A DNA stretch of 5,135 nucleotides. Source: Thermoleophilia bacterium (GTDB taxonomy: Bacteria > Actinomycetota > Thermoleophilia > Gaiellales > SKUG01). Below the pieces are notes generated by a model. The model ran no database searches, had not been told where the DNA came from, and worked only from the letters and a program-made list of their open reading frames with translations. The stretch lies in assembly GCA_025964455.1 (NCBI GenBank), contig JAOPYU010000234.1:1-5135 (forward strand). Direction: 5' to 3'. Positions 5,114 through 5,135 of the stretch are shown piece after piece. The position numbers and the translations under genes are program-made. Each line of letters opens with the position of its first letter. Position 1 is the first letter of the stretch.

Positions 5114-5135
5114 GGCGTCGCCAGCAGATGATGCT
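5110..5135 (+). CDS. Possible start of a coupled downstream gene, cut by window edge
   Basis: GTG at 5110-5112 overlaps the PHP-ATPase stop TGA (5111-5113) as GTGA, the same coupling style as the ATGA overlaps in the left arm. The eight complete visible codons would give MRRRQQMM. The frame is also open back to about 5089, so the same bases could instead be the continuation of the PHP-ATPase coiled coil after a frameshift. Too little is visible to assign a product. Confidence 0.2.

Noticed and set aside
1..5135. tRNA genes, insertion-sequence ends, attachment-site repeats or CRISPR repeats
   Set aside because: I saw no cloverleaf-like T-loop signature, transposase motif, long terminal inverted repeat or regularly spaced repeats when reading both strands by eye.

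Overview
The window reads as a high-GC chromosome or integrated element, most likely from an actinomycete. The grounds are the GC-rich third codon positions, the GTG start of ssb, ATGA start-stop overlaps, and a secreted metalloprotease of a type I know mainly from Actinomycetota. The abundance of GATC/CGATCG in the left arm would fit Thermoleophilia-like lineages, but that is a guess. I see no tRNA, rRNA, insertion sequence, CRISPR array or integrase.

Left arm (1-2859, minus strand): one tight gene string reading right to left. The order is a short tail-less single-stranded DNA-binding protein (2859-2524), a miniature sigma-70 factor (2527-1814), a DNA-binding protein with a Cys3His zinc motif between helix-turn-helix segments (1817-816), and a secreted zinc-metalloprotease-like protein (789 to the left edge, cut off just after its HExxHxxG motif). 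Both junctions among the first three genes are 4-bp ATGA overlaps, so those three are probably translationally coupled. The fourth starts 26 bp further on, after a small hairpin. The last gene is easy to miss because it has no stop inside the window. SSB plus a private sigma factor plus a phage-type DNA-binding protein looks like the core of a mobile or phage-derived element that directs its own transcription; this is inference.

Middle (2860-3316): a divergent intergenic region without a credible gene. It holds a perfect 10-bp inverted repeat directly upstream of the ssb ribosome binding site, two small adjacent hairpins, one weak candidate promoter for the minus operon, a short direct repeat, and a stem-loop around the ribosome binding site of the plus-strand gene.

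Right arm (3317-5113, plus strand): a 598-residue protein joining an N-terminal PHP metallophosphoesterase/nuclease domain to the N-terminal half of an SMC/Rad50-like ATPase and a coiled coil. This is the architecture of TrlF-like / Ppl-like PHP-ATPases, some of which act in phage defence. The reading frame ends before any ABC signature or Walker B motif. Its stop overlaps a possible GTG start as GTGA, so the ATPase may be split over two genes, frameshifted or truncated. Its Walker A also has Ala in place of the usual second Gly. GATC density drops about four-fold compared with the left arm, suggesting the two arms have different histories.

The most noteworthy points are the sigma factor that has lost region 3 and the usual -35 recognition helix, its coupling to ssb and a two-HTH zinc protein, and the apparently incomplete PHP-ATPase.
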